Assembly: GCA_949742505.1 (NCBI GenBank) | Contig: CATJPU010000186.1 | Coordinates: 1 to 59,022 of the forward strand | Length of the DNA: 59,022 nt | Origin: an uncultured Lachnospiraceae bacterium | Lineage (GTDB): Bacteria; Bacillota; Clostridia; Lachnospirales; Lachnospiraceae | Reading direction: 5' to 3' | Shown here: in pieces, positions 50,199 to 59,022 of the stretch | Numbering within the stretch: position 1 is the stretch's first letter | How the letters are laid out: each line of letters begins with the position of its first letter | The notes under the pieces: generated by a model | Databases searched by the model: none | Told to the model about the DNA's origin: nothing | Seen by the model: the letters and a program-made list of their open reading frames with translations, nothing else | Made by a program: the position numbers and the translations under genes

Positions 50199-51566
50199 TT
50201 ATAATAGTTTTAGCGCGTCCACGATTTTCGGAAAATCCATGCCATGGGAGGCTTTAATCAGTACATTGTCGCCTTCCGACAGGATATCTTTTGCCCGAGA
50301 AAGAAATTCTTCTTTTGTATCAAAGTACCGGACCGCTGTATCTGCTGATTTGGCGCCTGCCGCGATGTCTGCAGCCAGTTCTCCGATGGCGCATACGACA
50401 TCAATGCCAAGCTCCGCAGCGTAGCTGCCGACAGTCCGGTGAAGTTCTGCCCGGTTGTCTCCAAGTTCGCCCATATCGCCAAGGATGGCGACTTTACGGC
50501 CGATTGCCATATTCAGCACATCCAGCGCCGCTTTCATGGAAATGGGATTGGCGTTGTAGCAGTCGTCCAGAAGAATCATATGTCCGGTCTGAATGATGTT
50601 GTTGCGTCCGGGCATAAAGGGAAGTCGCTCGATGCCCTGACGTATTTCATCCGCGGTCAGTCCCAGCGTATAGCCCACAGAAGCGCCTGCCAGCGCATTG
50701 GATACCATATGCATGCCGGGGGTCGGAACGACGCAGGTAAAGCTGTCTTCTGGTAAATGGATGGTGCAGGCTGTCCCTTTTAAGCCCAGAGGTCTGATAT
50801 TGTCTGCGAAGATATTGTTGGTCTCGGGATTCAGTCCATAAAACACTGGTTCTGCGCCTTTTACCGGGCCGAGGGTCGATAGGAGCGGGTCGTCACCGTT
50901 CAGGATAATCGAACCGCCATGGTTCATGTCCTGGAACATCTGAGTCTTTTCCTGCAGGATGCCCTCCTGTGTTTTTAAGAATTCCAGATGGGCGACGCCG
51001 ATATTGGTAATAACGCAGATATCCGGGCGAGCTACCGAGGAAAGCTTGCGCATCTCTCCAAAATGATTAATCCCCATTTCAAGAACCGAAACTTCATGAG
51101 CCTCGTTCATTTCAAATATCGTCAGGGGCAGGCCGCATTCATTATTGAAGTTGCCTTGTGTTTTGTGCACGTTATATTTCTGTGCCAGAACCGAAGCAAT
51201 CATCTCCTTGGTGCTGGTCTTCCCTACGCTTCCGGTGATGCCTACCACTTTCACATCAAAGGAATTCCGGTAAAGCCCGGCGATGTCAAGCAGCGCCTGA
51301 CCGGTTGCTTCCACCAGAATATAAGGGAAATCCGTATCACCTAAGTTTTCGTGGGATACCACGCATAAAGCGCCCTTTTCAATAGTTTCCGGAATAAAAG
51401 TATGTGCATTAAAACGTTCGCCGTCAATCGCTACAAAGAGAAAATCCTGTTCTACTTTGCGGCTGTCAATGGTAACGCCGGCAACTTCTTTGTCAAGCAG
51501 ACTGCTGTCGCCATGATAAACGCCCTGACAGGCTTCTGCTATGTTGGCCAGAGTAAGATTTTTCAT
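50199..51566 (-). CDS. murF: UDP-N-acetylmuramoyl-tripeptide--D-Ala-D-Ala ligase
   Basis: This 455-residue cytoplasmic enzyme adds the D-alanyl-D-alanine dipeptide to the UDP-MurNAc-tripeptide in peptidoglycan synthesis. The three Mur ligase domains are visible: an N-terminal substrate domain (DSRKVEQDFLFVAIDGERFN), the central ATPase with GSVGKTSTKEM and GNFNNECGLP, and the C-terminal domain with LDDCYNANP. GAGGAGATACACCT sets the ATG at 51566. It lies directly after ddl, whose product it uses, and is the last gene of the leftward operon. Confidence 0.96.
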   Translation of the reverse strand: MKNLTLANIAEACQGVYHGDSSLLDKEVAGVTIDSRKVEQDFLFVAIDGERFNAHTFIPETIEKGALCVVSHENLGDTDFPYILVEATGQALLDIAGLYRNSFDVKVVGITGSVGKTSTKEMIASVLAQKYNVHKTQGNFNNECGLPLTIFEMNEAHEVSVLEMGINHFGEMRKLSSVARPDICVITNIGVAHLEFLKTQEGILQEKTQMFQDMNHGGSIILNGDDPLLSTLGPVKGAEPVFYGLNPETNNIFADNIRPLGLKGTACTIHLPEDSFTCVVPTPGMHMVSNALAGASVGYTLGLTADEIRQGIERLPFMPGRNNIIQTGHMILLDDCYNANPISMKAALDVLNMAIGRKVAILGDMGELGDNRAELHRTVGSYAAELGIDVVCAIGELAADIAAGAKSADTAVRYFDTKEEFLSRAKDILSEGDNVLIKASHGMDFPKIVDALKLL

Positions 51567-51651
51567 AGGTGTATCTCCTCGTGTAAAGTCATTATAGCTG
51601 CAATCGTATACTGAATGTTCGTCGTTGCGGTATGTTGCCTGCAACAACGTA

Positions 51652-52710
51652 CTAATACCTTGCTTCTATAGATTTCTTAATAATTAATTCGCAAAATTCC
51701 CCGTATTCATATCCGGCAGCCTTCGCGGCCTTTGGAAGAAGGCTGGCGCTTGTCATGCCGGGAAGAGAATTAACTTCCAGACAGTAAAATTCGCCAGTAT
51801 TGTTATCTACAATAAAGTCGGCCCGGGAATATACATCCAGCCTCAGCGCGGCAAACGCACGCTCGCCGGCAGCCTGAATCTGTGCGGTTACCTCCGGGGA
51901 AATGGAGGTTGCGGGGCAGATCTCCGATGCGCCGCCAAGCTGGTATTTGTTGGCATAATCAAAGAAACCTTCTTTGGGAACGATCTCCACCAGAGGAAGA
52001 GCCTTTCCGTCGAGGATGCCGCAGGCATATTCCCTTCCGTCGATAAATGGTTCAATTACAACTTCCGTCTCTTTTTTGAATGAATTTTCGATTGCAGACT
52101 GATACTCTTCTTTTGTATGTACAATGTATACTCCAAGGCTGGAGCCGCCGGAACAAGGCTTTATTACTACCGGGAGCTGTAGTCCTAAGGATGTCAAAGG
52201 TACATCTTTGTCTTTTTTTTGTAAATGGGTTCCGGCAGGAGTCGGAATCTTTCTCTGCTTAAATATCTCTTTGGCGACGCCCTTATCCATAGACAGAGCG
52301 CAGCCAAGGGAGTTAGGGCCTGTATAGCGGATACCCAGAACATCGAAGGTGGCCTGTAATTTGCCGTTCTCTCCAAGACTTCCATGCAGCGCCATAAATG
52401 TAATATCAGCCAAAGCGCAGAGCCCCAGCACGTTCGGTCCAAGATAACTTACCAAATCGCCCGGACGGGATGACCACAGAGCGTCAAGATCCGGCTCGGT
52501 TACCCGGATATCAGAGGCGATGGAAAGACCGCCGTCCGGCAGGTCAAAAACCTCGTCCAGTTGGTCCGGGGCGTCAGGAAGACCTAAGAATGCATCCAGA
52601 AGATAAGCCTGATGCCCCCGGTCCCTAAGAGCCCGGCATATACCTGCGCCGGAATTTAAGGATACGTCGCGTTCGTTGCTGTAGCCGCCTGCTAATACGA
52701 TAATTTTCAT
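51652..52710 (-). CDS. ddl: D-alanine--D-alanine ligase family enzyme
   Basis: This 352-residue ATP-grasp enzyme joins two D-alanines for peptidoglycan. It shows HGSLGENGKLQ, the ATP-binding lysine and glycine-rich loop PCSGGSSLGVY, and LEVNSLPGMTSASLLPKAA. In the omega loop it reads EGFFDYANKY; the position corresponding to E. coli DdlB Tyr216 appears to be Phe, a change seen in ligases able to make D-Ala-D-Lac. That alignment is from memory. AGAAGGAGTATATTT sets the ATG at 52710. The gene is 13 bases after pncB and upstream of murF. Confidence 0.92.
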   Translation of the reverse strand: MKIIVLAGGYSNERDVSLNSGAGICRALRDRGHQAYLLDAFLGLPDAPDQLDEVFDLPDGGLSIASDIRVTEPDLDALWSSRPGDLVSYLGPNVLGLCALADITFMALHGSLGENGKLQATFDVLGIRYTGPNSLGCALSMDKGVAKEIFKQRKIPTPAGTHLQKKDKDVPLTSLGLQLPVVIKPCSGGSSLGVYIVHTKEEYQSAIENSFKKETEVVIEPFIDGREYACGILDGKALPLVEIVPKEGFFDYANKYQLGGASEICPATSISPEVTAQIQAAGERAFAALRLDVYSRADFIVDNNTGEFYCLEVNSLPGMTSASLLPKAAKAAGYEYGEFCELIIKKSIEARY

Positions 52711-52723
52711 AAATATACTCCTT

Positions 52724-54175
52724 CTAGTTTTTGCCAAGTTGGTTCAACAACTCTTTCTTAACAGAATACAAATCATCAGACAGATCCACATATACGTTGT
52801 GAGGATAGAACAGACGTTTTGTCTCTTCCCACAGAGTCTTCTTCTCCTGGCGGCAGTATTTGGCAATCTCCGCCACAGACGGAGACTGGTAGACACACTC
52901 TCCGCTCTTAAATATAGGAAGAAGAATCTCCCGCATGGTATAGGAGCCGCCAATCAGCCTGGTTTTCTTCCAGGTCTCAATTGGGTCGAAGATAACCAGG
53001 TCCTTGCTGGTATCAAATGTCTCATGGGCAAAGCAGATTAAATCTGCGCGGATCTTACCGGTTGTCTTATCATAAATCCGGTAAATTGTCTTGTTGCCTG
53101 GATTGGTAATTTTCTCTGTATTCTCAGAAAGTTTAATCTTAGGGACAAACTCGCCCCTTTCATTCTGGATAGCGGCAAGCTTATAGACGCCGCCGAAGGA
53201 CGGGCAGTCCTTAGAGGTAATCAGGTTGGTGCCCACGCCCCATGAGGTGATGGCTGCGCCCTGTACCTTTAAATCGTGAAGCAGATATTCGTCCAAATCG
53301 TTGGAGGCGGCGATAACCGCAGTCCCAAAACCTGCTGCATCTAACATCTTACGCGCTTCCTTAGATAAATATGCAAGGTCGCCGCTGTCTAACCGGATTC
53401 CGTATTTGGTTAGTTTCTTACCGGAGTCACGCATTTCCTGAAATACCCGGATAGCGTTGGGGACGCCGGATTTTAACGTGTCGTAGGTATCCACCAGAAG
53501 CGTACAGTTATCAGGGTATAATTCCGCGTAGGTTTTAAATGCAGTATACTCATCCGGGAAGCTCATAATCCAGCTATGGGCGTGGGTCCCCAGTACCGGC
53601 ACGTCAAAGAGCTGTCCGGCAAGCACGTTAGAGGTTCCCACACAGCCGCCAATCATCGCGGCGCGGGCCCCGTATAGTCCGGCGTCCGGACCCTGCGCCC
53701 GGCGCAGGCCGAACTCCATAACGCCGTCCCCGTCGGCGGCAAAGACCACCCGGGAAGTTTTGGTAGCAATGAGAGACTGGTGATTGATAATATTTAAAAT
53801 CGCAGTTTCCACAAGCTGAGCCTCCATAATGGGGGCGATAATCTTTAACAGCGGTTCTTTGGGAAAGATAATCGTCCCTTCCGGAATCGCATAGATATCC
53901 CCGCTGAAATGAAAGCCGCTTAGGTAATTCAGAAAATCCTCATTGAAGATGCCAAGGCTCCTCAGATAATCCACGTCCTCATAAGTGAAGTTGAGCCCCT
54001 TCACATATTCAATAACCTGTTCCAGTCCGGCACAGACAGCATATCCGCCGTTGCAGGGATTCTGGCGGTAAAACACGTCGAATACCACCTTTTCGTTCTG
54101 TCCCTGTTCATAATAACCCTGCATCATGGTCAGCTCATAAAAGTCAGTCAGCAAGGTTAAGTCTCTTTGGTTCAT
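52724..54175 (-). CDS. pncB: Nicotinate phosphoribosyltransferase
   Basis: This 483-residue enzyme converts nicotinate and PRPP to nicotinate mononucleotide in NAD salvage. It has the PncB N-terminus (LTDFYELTMMQGYY), EFGLRRAQGPDAG with the reactive region, GTHAHSWIMSF, and the phosphoribosyl site around YGIRLDSGDLAYLS. AAAGGAGTTTAATCATC precedes the ATG at 54175. It is cotranscribed with cell-envelope genes without an obvious functional link. Confidence 0.95.
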   Translation of the reverse strand: MNQRDLTLLTDFYELTMMQGYYEQGQNEKVVFDVFYRQNPCNGGYAVCAGLEQVIEYVKGLNFTYEDVDYLRSLGIFNEDFLNYLSGFHFSGDIYAIPEGTIIFPKEPLLKIIAPIMEAQLVETAILNIINHQSLIATKTSRVVFAADGDGVMEFGLRRAQGPDAGLYGARAAMIGGCVGTSNVLAGQLFDVPVLGTHAHSWIMSFPDEYTAFKTYAELYPDNCTLLVDTYDTLKSGVPNAIRVFQEMRDSGKKLTKYGIRLDSGDLAYLSKEARKMLDAAGFGTAVIAASNDLDEYLLHDLKVQGAAITSWGVGTNLITSKDCPSFGGVYKLAAIQNERGEFVPKIKLSENTEKITNPGNKTIYRIYDKTTGKIRADLICFAHETFDTSKDLVIFDPIETWKKTRLIGGSYTMREILLPIFKSGECVYQSPSVAEIAKYCRQEKKTLWEETKRLFYPHNVYVDLSDDLYSVKKELLNQLGKN

Positions 54176-54261
54176 GATGATTAAACTCCTTTAAATTGTG
54201 ATATTTCGTATAATTATAACACCTGCATGTACAAATGAAAAGCTTTCGTATATCGTTTCCA

Positions 54262-54996
54262 TTAGACCAGGGAGGCATTTTTATTAATGGTTTCCTGGAT
54301 GATACCGCGCACATGCTCTTCTAAATGCTTTCGGGTATCCTTATCCAGAGTTTTGGGATAAATGGGCTTGCCGTATTCGATAATCACGTGGGTTTTTTTG
54401 ATTTTTGGAATATGGGCCTCAAAAATATTATTTGTGTTATTGATCGACATAGGAATAATCGCGCATCCGCTTTTTTCAGCGATCTTAAGGGAGCCGCCCT
54501 TGAAGGGCATCATGCTTAATTCTTCGCCCCTGTTTCTGGTTCCCTCTGGGAAAATACAGATAGAAACGCCGGATTTCACATAGTCGATGGCCTGTAGAAC
54601 GGACTTTAATCCCTCTCTTACATTGTCCCTGTCAAGGAAAATACAGTACAGTGATTTCATCCAGTCTCTTAGAAGGGGATAGCGCAGCATCTCCTTTTTG
54701 GCAATATATCCGGTAAGTCTCTTACAGCGAGCATAGGTCAGAACAATGTCAAAATAACTTCTGTGATTGCCGGCAAAGAGCACAGGCTCGTCTGGAATAT
54801 TTTCCTCTCCAATGACGGTTACGGCCACGCCGCTTATCCAGATAATGAAGCGGAATGCGTATTGTACAATGCGCAGAGAAGAGTAGTCTTTGGCCTGTTT
54901 GCTTTTCAGGCCGACGAGCTGCTCAATCAGGAGTATCGGGATTCCCAGAAGCAGAAATAGGAATAAAAACAGTGCAACAAATATAAATCGAATCAT
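54262..54996 (-). CDS. plsC: 1-acyl-sn-glycerol-3-phosphate acyltransferase
   Basis: This 244-residue membrane enzyme adds the second acyl chain in phosphatidic acid synthesis. It has an N-terminal membrane segment (about 3-26), the catalytic NHRSYFD motif at 77-83 (His78 and Asp83) and the substrate motif FPEGTRNRG. Its start lies 4 bases after the malQ stop, so the two are coupled. Length and motifs are normal for PlsC. Confidence 0.93.
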   Translation of the reverse strand: MIRFIFVALFLFLFLLLGIPILLIEQLVGLKSKQAKDYSSLRIVQYAFRFIIWISGVAVTVIGEENIPDEPVLFAGNHRSYFDIVLTYARCKRLTGYIAKKEMLRYPLLRDWMKSLYCIFLDRDNVREGLKSVLQAIDYVKSGVSICIFPEGTRNRGEELSMMPFKGGSLKIAEKSGCAIIPMSINNTNNIFEAHIPKIKKTHVIIEYGKPIYPKTLDKDTRKHLEEHVRGIIQETINKNASLV

Positions 54997-55000
54997 AATC

Positions 55001-56509
55001 TTAGTACCTTCCGTATAATTGAGACAGCTTTTTCAGCCTCTTTGCGTGTTTTTTCGTCAGTGCATCCGGGAGGAATCTCCAATTCCAGTTGCCGGCTGCA
55101 ACGCCGGGAGTGTTCATTCGCCCTTCCTTGCCGATATCCAGCACATCCTGTAATGGAAATACAGCGTAAGCGGCGGTACTTGCCAGACAGGCGCGTATCA
55201 TATGGTAACTGACGCTGTCGTGTTTATTTATGTTTAGGTAACGTCTGAGTTTCTTGCGGCAGTCTTTTCTTAAAGTCTCATACCAGCCTCTGGTTGTGTC
55301 GTTGTCATGGGTTCCGGTATAGCATACACAGTTTGGAGAAGTGTAGTGATGGGGAAGAAATGTGCTTTCCCCGGTGTCTTCAAAGGCAAATTGAAGAACC
55401 TTCATGCCTGGGAATGCAAATGCATCCCGAAGGGCTTCTACCTCTGGAGTAATGATTCCCAAATCTTCTGCAATAATAGGCAGTTCATCGCCAAGAGCAT
55501 TCTGAATTGCTGCAAATAAGCTTTTCCCGGGAGCCTGAATCCATTCGCCGTTTACCGCCGTTTTTTCCCCGTAGGGTACGGCCCAGTAAGCCTCAAATCC
55601 ACGGAAGTGGTCAATCCGCAGGATATCCAAAATCTCAAGCTGATTCGCGATTCGGGATATCCACCAGGAATAGCCTTCCCTTTTGTGAGAATTCCATTCA
55701 TACAAAGGATTGCCCCAGAGCTGACCGGTGGCAGAAAAATAATCTGGCGGAACTCCGGCAACAGCGGTAGGAAAGCCTTTCGTATCTAACTGGAAGAGAT
55801 GCTGACCTGCCCATACGTCGGCGCTGTCCATGGATACGAAGATGGGGATGTCTCCGATAATGCGCACGCCGTGAGCATTAGCATATTCCTTAAGCTGCCC
55901 CCATTGCTGGAAAAACAGGAACTGAATAAAGGAGTAGAAGCCAGTTTCATCGGAGAGCCTGTCTTTTAAGGCGCATTTAAAAGCGTCGTCCGGCATCCGG
56001 TATCTGTCCTCCCATTCCAACCAGCTTTTGCCGCCATGGAGGTCTTTTAATGCCATAAACAGGGAATAATCGTTAAGCCAGTCGGAATTCTTCTTTAAAA
56101 AATCCTGATATTTTGTATAAAGAGCGGTGTGTTCCGTTCTGCTAAAGCGCTGATAGGCGCCCCTTAATAAGTTCATTTTCCAAGGGATAATCAATCCGTA
56201 ATCCACATGTTCCGGGTCTGTGACCGGACAGGTGGAAAGTTCGTCTTCTGTCAGCAAATGGAGGCTATAAAGAAGCTCCGGGCTAATCAAAAGAGGCTGT
56301 CCGGCGAAGGCGGAGAAACTCTGGTAGGGAGAATCGCCGTAGCCGGTATGGGTAAGTGGAAGAATCTGCCAGAGACGCTGGCCGGACGCTTCCAGAAAAT
56401 TTACAAAATCATAGGCTGCCTGTCCTAAGTCGCCGATTCCGTAAGGGGAAGGCAGGGACGTGGGATGTAGCAGAATGCCAGAGATACGCGGCAGGGATGC
56501 TGTACTCAT
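55001..56509 (-). CDS. malQ: 4-alpha-glucanotransferase (amylomaltase)
   Basis: This 502-residue GH77 enzyme transfers alpha-1,4-glucan segments in maltodextrin or glycogen metabolism. It has the N-terminal HPTSLPSPYGIGDLG, the nucleophile motif RIDHFRGFE, the acid/base segment IIAEDLGIIT and THDNDTTRG. AAAGGAGATTATTGATT precedes the ATG at 56509; a TTG at 56515 is less likely. It is the first gene of the leftward malQ-plsC-pncB-ddl-murF operon. Confidence 0.96.
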   Translation of the reverse strand: MSTASLPRISGILLHPTSLPSPYGIGDLGQAAYDFVNFLEASGQRLWQILPLTHTGYGDSPYQSFSAFAGQPLLISPELLYSLHLLTEDELSTCPVTDPEHVDYGLIIPWKMNLLRGAYQRFSRTEHTALYTKYQDFLKKNSDWLNDYSLFMALKDLHGGKSWLEWEDRYRMPDDAFKCALKDRLSDETGFYSFIQFLFFQQWGQLKEYANAHGVRIIGDIPIFVSMDSADVWAGQHLFQLDTKGFPTAVAGVPPDYFSATGQLWGNPLYEWNSHKREGYSWWISRIANQLEILDILRIDHFRGFEAYWAVPYGEKTAVNGEWIQAPGKSLFAAIQNALGDELPIIAEDLGIITPEVEALRDAFAFPGMKVLQFAFEDTGESTFLPHHYTSPNCVCYTGTHDNDTTRGWYETLRKDCRKKLRRYLNINKHDSVSYHMIRACLASTAAYAVFPLQDVLDIGKEGRMNTPGVAAGNWNWRFLPDALTKKHAKRLKKLSQLYGRY

Positions 56510-56654
56510 AATCAATAATCTCCTTTGTCAGATGCGCGCTGATGAATGCGCGGTTATTTGGAGGAAAAACCTCATAGAGATATCTTATCACAAAATGGGT
56601 ATTTTTCAAAGTGAATCCGCGTAGATATATAGCAGGGTGTAGTTTTGGGGTGTA

Positions 56655-56862
56655 CCGCCTTGTTTAGCGGACCTGGCTGACTTTGGGATAGAGAGCAGGG
56701 CGAGACATCATTTCAGTGAACTCCCTGCTAACGTAGTCTAAGAAACTCAGGAATGCCTTCGTTCCTAAGACTACATAAGCAGGGATTTCACTTCCATTAA
56801 AAGCGTCTCTGGATTGCCCTGCTCTCTATCCCAAAGTCAGCCGGGTCCGCTAAGCAAGGCGG
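56655..56862. repeat. 208-base near-complete palindrome with 47-base arms
   Basis: Arms 56655-56701 and 56816-56862 pair with only two mismatches (both T for C). Inside, CCCTGCTAACGTAGTCT pairs with AGACTACATAAGCAGGG, and AGGAA/TTCCT closes the centre, so almost all 208 bases can fold into one hairpin. It contains CTTCCATTAAAAGCGTCT, shared with the inverted repeat at 45077. It lies in the divergent gap before malQ. The rest of the gap (56510-56654 and 56863-56992) shows no gene. Confidence 0.88.
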
Positions 56863-56992
56863 GAGGAAGGTATGTGTGTCTGCCGGGACTTTTGGCCATA
56901 ATGTGAAGATGAGATGATATGAGCTGGCGGTGTGGGAGAGTGTGATGGTGCGTATTGACAGGGGGCGGGAGATGTACGGGAGGTATTGGGAT

Positions 56993-57406
56993 ATGGGGGG
57001 AGCGAGAGGGCTGGCGGGGATGATTTTGTTTTTGGGGATGGTTGTGCTGGCAGGGTGTTCGGTTCGGCGGATTGAGACGGAAAAGACCGGGGATTTGGCG
57101 TATGAGCTGGTGGAGGAGCAGGATATTCCGGAGGAAATGAGGGGGCCGATTGAGGAACGGCAGAAGGAGCCCTTTTTTCTTACTTTTGCGGATAAGGGCA
57201 GGCTTTATATTGCCAGAGGGTATGGGGAACAGAAGACGGGCGGGTATACGATACAGGTGGAGGATTTTTATGAGAGTGAGAATGCGATTGTGCTTAAGAC
57301 AACGTTTCTTGGTCCGGAGCCGGGGGAAAATATGGAAAAAGAACTGACTTATCCCTATATTGTGCTCCAGACAGAATACAGGGATAAAGATGTGGTGATA
57401 GAATAG
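56993..57406 (+). CDS. Lipoprotein with PrcB-like domain
   Basis: This 137-residue protein has a signal of 22 residues ending in a lipobox LAGC, so it should be lipid-anchored outside the membrane. The mature part ends like PrcB-type domains (GGYTIQVEDFYESENAIVLKT in two parts: GGYTIQVEDFY and ESENAIVLKT), small beta-rich proteins often linked to proteases or sporulation in Firmicutes. GGGAGG lies 9 bases before the ATG at 56993; ATGs at 56945 and 56972 are possible and give the same mature protein. It is 11 bases before the SPOCS gene. Confidence 0.8.
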   Translation: MGGARGLAGMILFLGMVVLAGCSVRRIETEKTGDLAYELVEEQDIPEEMRGPIEERQKEPFFLTFADKGRLYIARGYGEQKTGGYTIQVEDFYESENAIVLKTTFLGPEPGENMEKELTYPYIVLQTEYRDKDVVIE

Positions 57407-57417
57407 GAGGGTGTAAG

Positions 57418-58977
57418 ATGGAACAGTTGAAAAAAGCAATTCGGAAAAATGTGGTGGGAAGAAGAATTACAGATCAGTTCTATGTGGACGGGGATGTGAA
57501 CGTACCGGATGCGAAGAGTGATATTGGCCGGACGGTGTACAGCCGGGGGACGCTTCGGGTTGACGATATGAAGCCGGTGGATAACTATATCCGGGTAACC
57601 GGTAAGATTTTATATCAGATTTTGTATGTGATTGAAGGCGAAGAACAAAGAATGTCTGCGCTGCAGGGCAAAATTCCTTTTGAAGAGATGGTGTATGCGG
57701 AGGAGGAGCCCAAGGGAACTCTGCTGTTAAAAGAAGGGGGCGTGGAGCTGTCGGTGTCTTTGGTTCATTCCAGAAAGGTTAGTTTAAAAGCGATGGTTGA
57801 GATTGAGCTTTCCTCAGAGAATGAAGAAGAGGAGATTCTGACGCTGGATGTGGAGGAGGAGCCGGGGCTGTACCGGAGATGGGATGCGAAGGAAGTGTTA
57901 AAGCTCCATTCAGTAAAGAAGGATACCTACAGGATTAAGGAAGAATTTGCCCTGCCAAATACCAAGGAAACCATCGGGAATATATTGCTTGCGGAAGTGT
58001 CCCAGAGGAGGCTTGATACCAGACTTGGAACTGACGAACTTCTTTTGCGGGGAGAAATGGTAGTATTTATTCTGTATGAATCGGTGGATGGCAGGACTGA
58101 CTGGGCAGAGCAGACGATTCCCTATGAGGGACGGATGGAGTGTTATGGTGCGGAAGACACCATGTATCATCATCTGACAGGGGGGCTTATTGATGAGAAT
58201 GTCGATGTGCGTATGGATGCAGACGGAGAGATGCGCATTGTCGGCGTGGAGGCCACACTGGAGATGCGCGCGGCCATTTACAGCGAAGAGAAACTGAATA
58301 TTCTGACAGATATTTACTCCCTGAAACAGACGCTGAAACCAGAGTTTGCCCAGGTAGAGGCGGCAGGTCTGGTGATGCAGAACTATTCTAAATATAAGCT
58401 CGCCGAACAGATTTCCATTCCGGAGCTTCGCAGTGAAATTCTGCAGGTATGCCATACCGACGGAAATCTTAAGGTTGAGCATACGGAGATTGTATCTGAC
58501 GGAATCATGGCCGAAGGCGTTCTGCATATCTGCTTCCTGTACATAAAAGCGGACGATGAAGCTCCTTTTGAGGTATGGCAGGGAATGGTGCCGTTTACTT
58601 ACGTGATTGAGTGCAATGGAGTTGCGGCGGATATGGAATATGATATCGGAACTGTTTTGGAGCAGGTCAGCGTGGGGATTTTGGGAAATGGCGAGGCAGA
58701 AGTGAAAGCAACTGTAGGCTTTCAGATATTCCTTCGGAGGCCGGAGAGACTGCTGAATATTCAGGATATCGGGGAGGAACCGTTAGATTTGGAGCAGTTA
58801 TCGAGAGCGCCGGGAATTGTGGGATATATTGTAAAAGACGGCGATGAGCTGTGGGAGCTTGCAAAGCGGTATCATACGACGATAGAGGGAATCAAGAGCA
58901 TCAATCAGATAGAGGGAGACTCCTTAAAACCTGGTGAAAAGATGTTGATTTTCAAAGAAAACATGAGTATACTGTAA
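57418..58977 (+). CDS. SPOCS (DUF3794) and LysM domain protein
   Basis: This 519-residue protein has an N-terminal stretch and repeated SPOCS/DUF3794 domains (about 25-150 and 175-440) followed by a C-terminal LysM (about 467-515, YIVKDGDELWELAKRY and LKPGEKMLIF). LysM binds peptidoglycan or related glycans. Relatives in Clostridia are linked to sporulation and cell-envelope assembly; no signal peptide is present, as is usual for spore-coat-type proteins made in the mother cell. AGGAGGGTGTAAG sets the ATG. The lipoprotein gene precedes it and another gene starts 32 bases downstream. Confidence 0.92.
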   Translation: MEQLKKAIRKNVVGRRITDQFYVDGDVNVPDAKSDIGRTVYSRGTLRVDDMKPVDNYIRVTGKILYQILYVIEGEEQRMSALQGKIPFEEMVYAEEEPKGTLLLKEGGVELSVSLVHSRKVSLKAMVEIELSSENEEEEILTLDVEEEPGLYRRWDAKEVLKLHSVKKDTYRIKEEFALPNTKETIGNILLAEVSQRRLDTRLGTDELLLRGEMVVFILYESVDGRTDWAEQTIPYEGRMECYGAEDTMYHHLTGGLIDENVDVRMDADGEMRIVGVEATLEMRAAIYSEEKLNILTDIYSLKQTLKPEFAQVEAAGLVMQNYSKYKLAEQISIPELRSEILQVCHTDGNLKVEHTEIVSDGIMAEGVLHICFLYIKADDEAPFEVWQGMVPFTYVIECNGVAADMEYDIGTVLEQVSVGILGNGEAEVKATVGFQIFLRRPERLLNIQDIGEEPLDLEQLSRAPGIVGYIVKDGDELWELAKRYHTTIEGIKSINQIEGDSLKPGEKMLIFKENMSIL

Positions 58978-59009
58978 GTACGCTGTATACAAGATACAAG
59001 GAGAATACA

Positions 59010-59022
59010 ATGGATAAATTGG
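59010..59022 (+). CDS. Start of a further gene, cut by the window edge
   Basis: AAGGAGAATACA stands directly before an ATG at 59010, which begins MDKL before the window ends. In many Clostridia the isoprenoid gene ispE follows a SPOCS/LysM gene, but four residues cannot confirm that. Confidence 0.5.

Overview
The window looks like a chromosomal segment of a spore-forming, anaerobic gut Firmicute, most likely a member of the Lachnospiraceae; the genus is not resolved. The reasons are strong AGGAGG-type ribosome binding sites, moderate GC, a SPOCS/LysM sporulation-type protein, DUF3783 and YczE-type genes, several Bce/Van-like two-component plus ABC modules, rubredoxin, and a high density of palindromic intergenic repeats. 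I see no rRNA, tRNA, CRISPR array or intact insertion sequence.

Layout. (1) 0.1-4.6 kb: alpha-galactoside use, with a GPH symporter, a GH36 alpha-galactosidase and a YczE-like membrane protein. (2) 4.7-14.8 kb: two consecutive response regulator / histidine kinase / ABC ATPase / FtsX permease modules; the second kinase has no membrane segment. (3) 14.9-19.2 kb: an Rpn-type nuclease, an XRE regulator divergent from an unknown gene around a shared operator pair, a truncated azlC with azlD, a Crp/Fnr regulator and thioredoxin. (4) 19.3-23.4 kb: a LytTR regulator and AgrC-like kinase next to a small-peptide/ABC operon preceded by LytTR-like boxes. (5) 23.6-28.9 kb: deoD, then DUF3783, LRR, DUF2201/VWA and MoxR-type AAA genes. 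(6) 28.9-30.9 kb: an ArsP_2-type exporter, a decayed alanine symporter and rubredoxin. (7) 31-41.9 kb: a self-contained sigma-54 locus. (8) 42-48.5 kb: metal handling, with a His-rich COG0523 GTPase, a GTPase-DUF1980 fusion, a ZIP transporter and a P-type ATPase. (9) 48.6-59 kb: an unknown 490-residue protein, a leftward malQ-plsC-pncB-ddl-murF operon, and a rightward PrcB-like lipoprotein and SPOCS/LysM protein.

The most striking region is the sigma-54 locus. It holds rpoN, a LevR-like sigma-54 activator with GAFTGA, AAA+, PRD, EIIA and EIIB parts, and two divergent -24/-12 promoters of nearly the same sequence, one driving a PTS EIIA gene leftward and one driving EIIB-EIIC-aldolase-membrane protein-DhaK-DhaL-alcohol dehydrogenase rightward. 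A candidate enhancer dyad lies between the two promoters. Together the genes suggest import and phosphorylation of a polyol, its oxidation, aldol cleavage and phosphorylation of dihydroxyacetone or a related ketose. The substrate cannot be read from the sequence.

The second layer of interest is non-coding. A palindromic repeat with a GGCC-N4-GGCC core occurs five times, three of them in the sigma-54 locus. There are three very long inverted repeats (32-, 34- and 47-base arms) and smaller families of dispersed repeats. Several genes next to repeats or elements are broken (azlC, the alanine symporter, an AlbA_2 gene), which suggests active remodelling.
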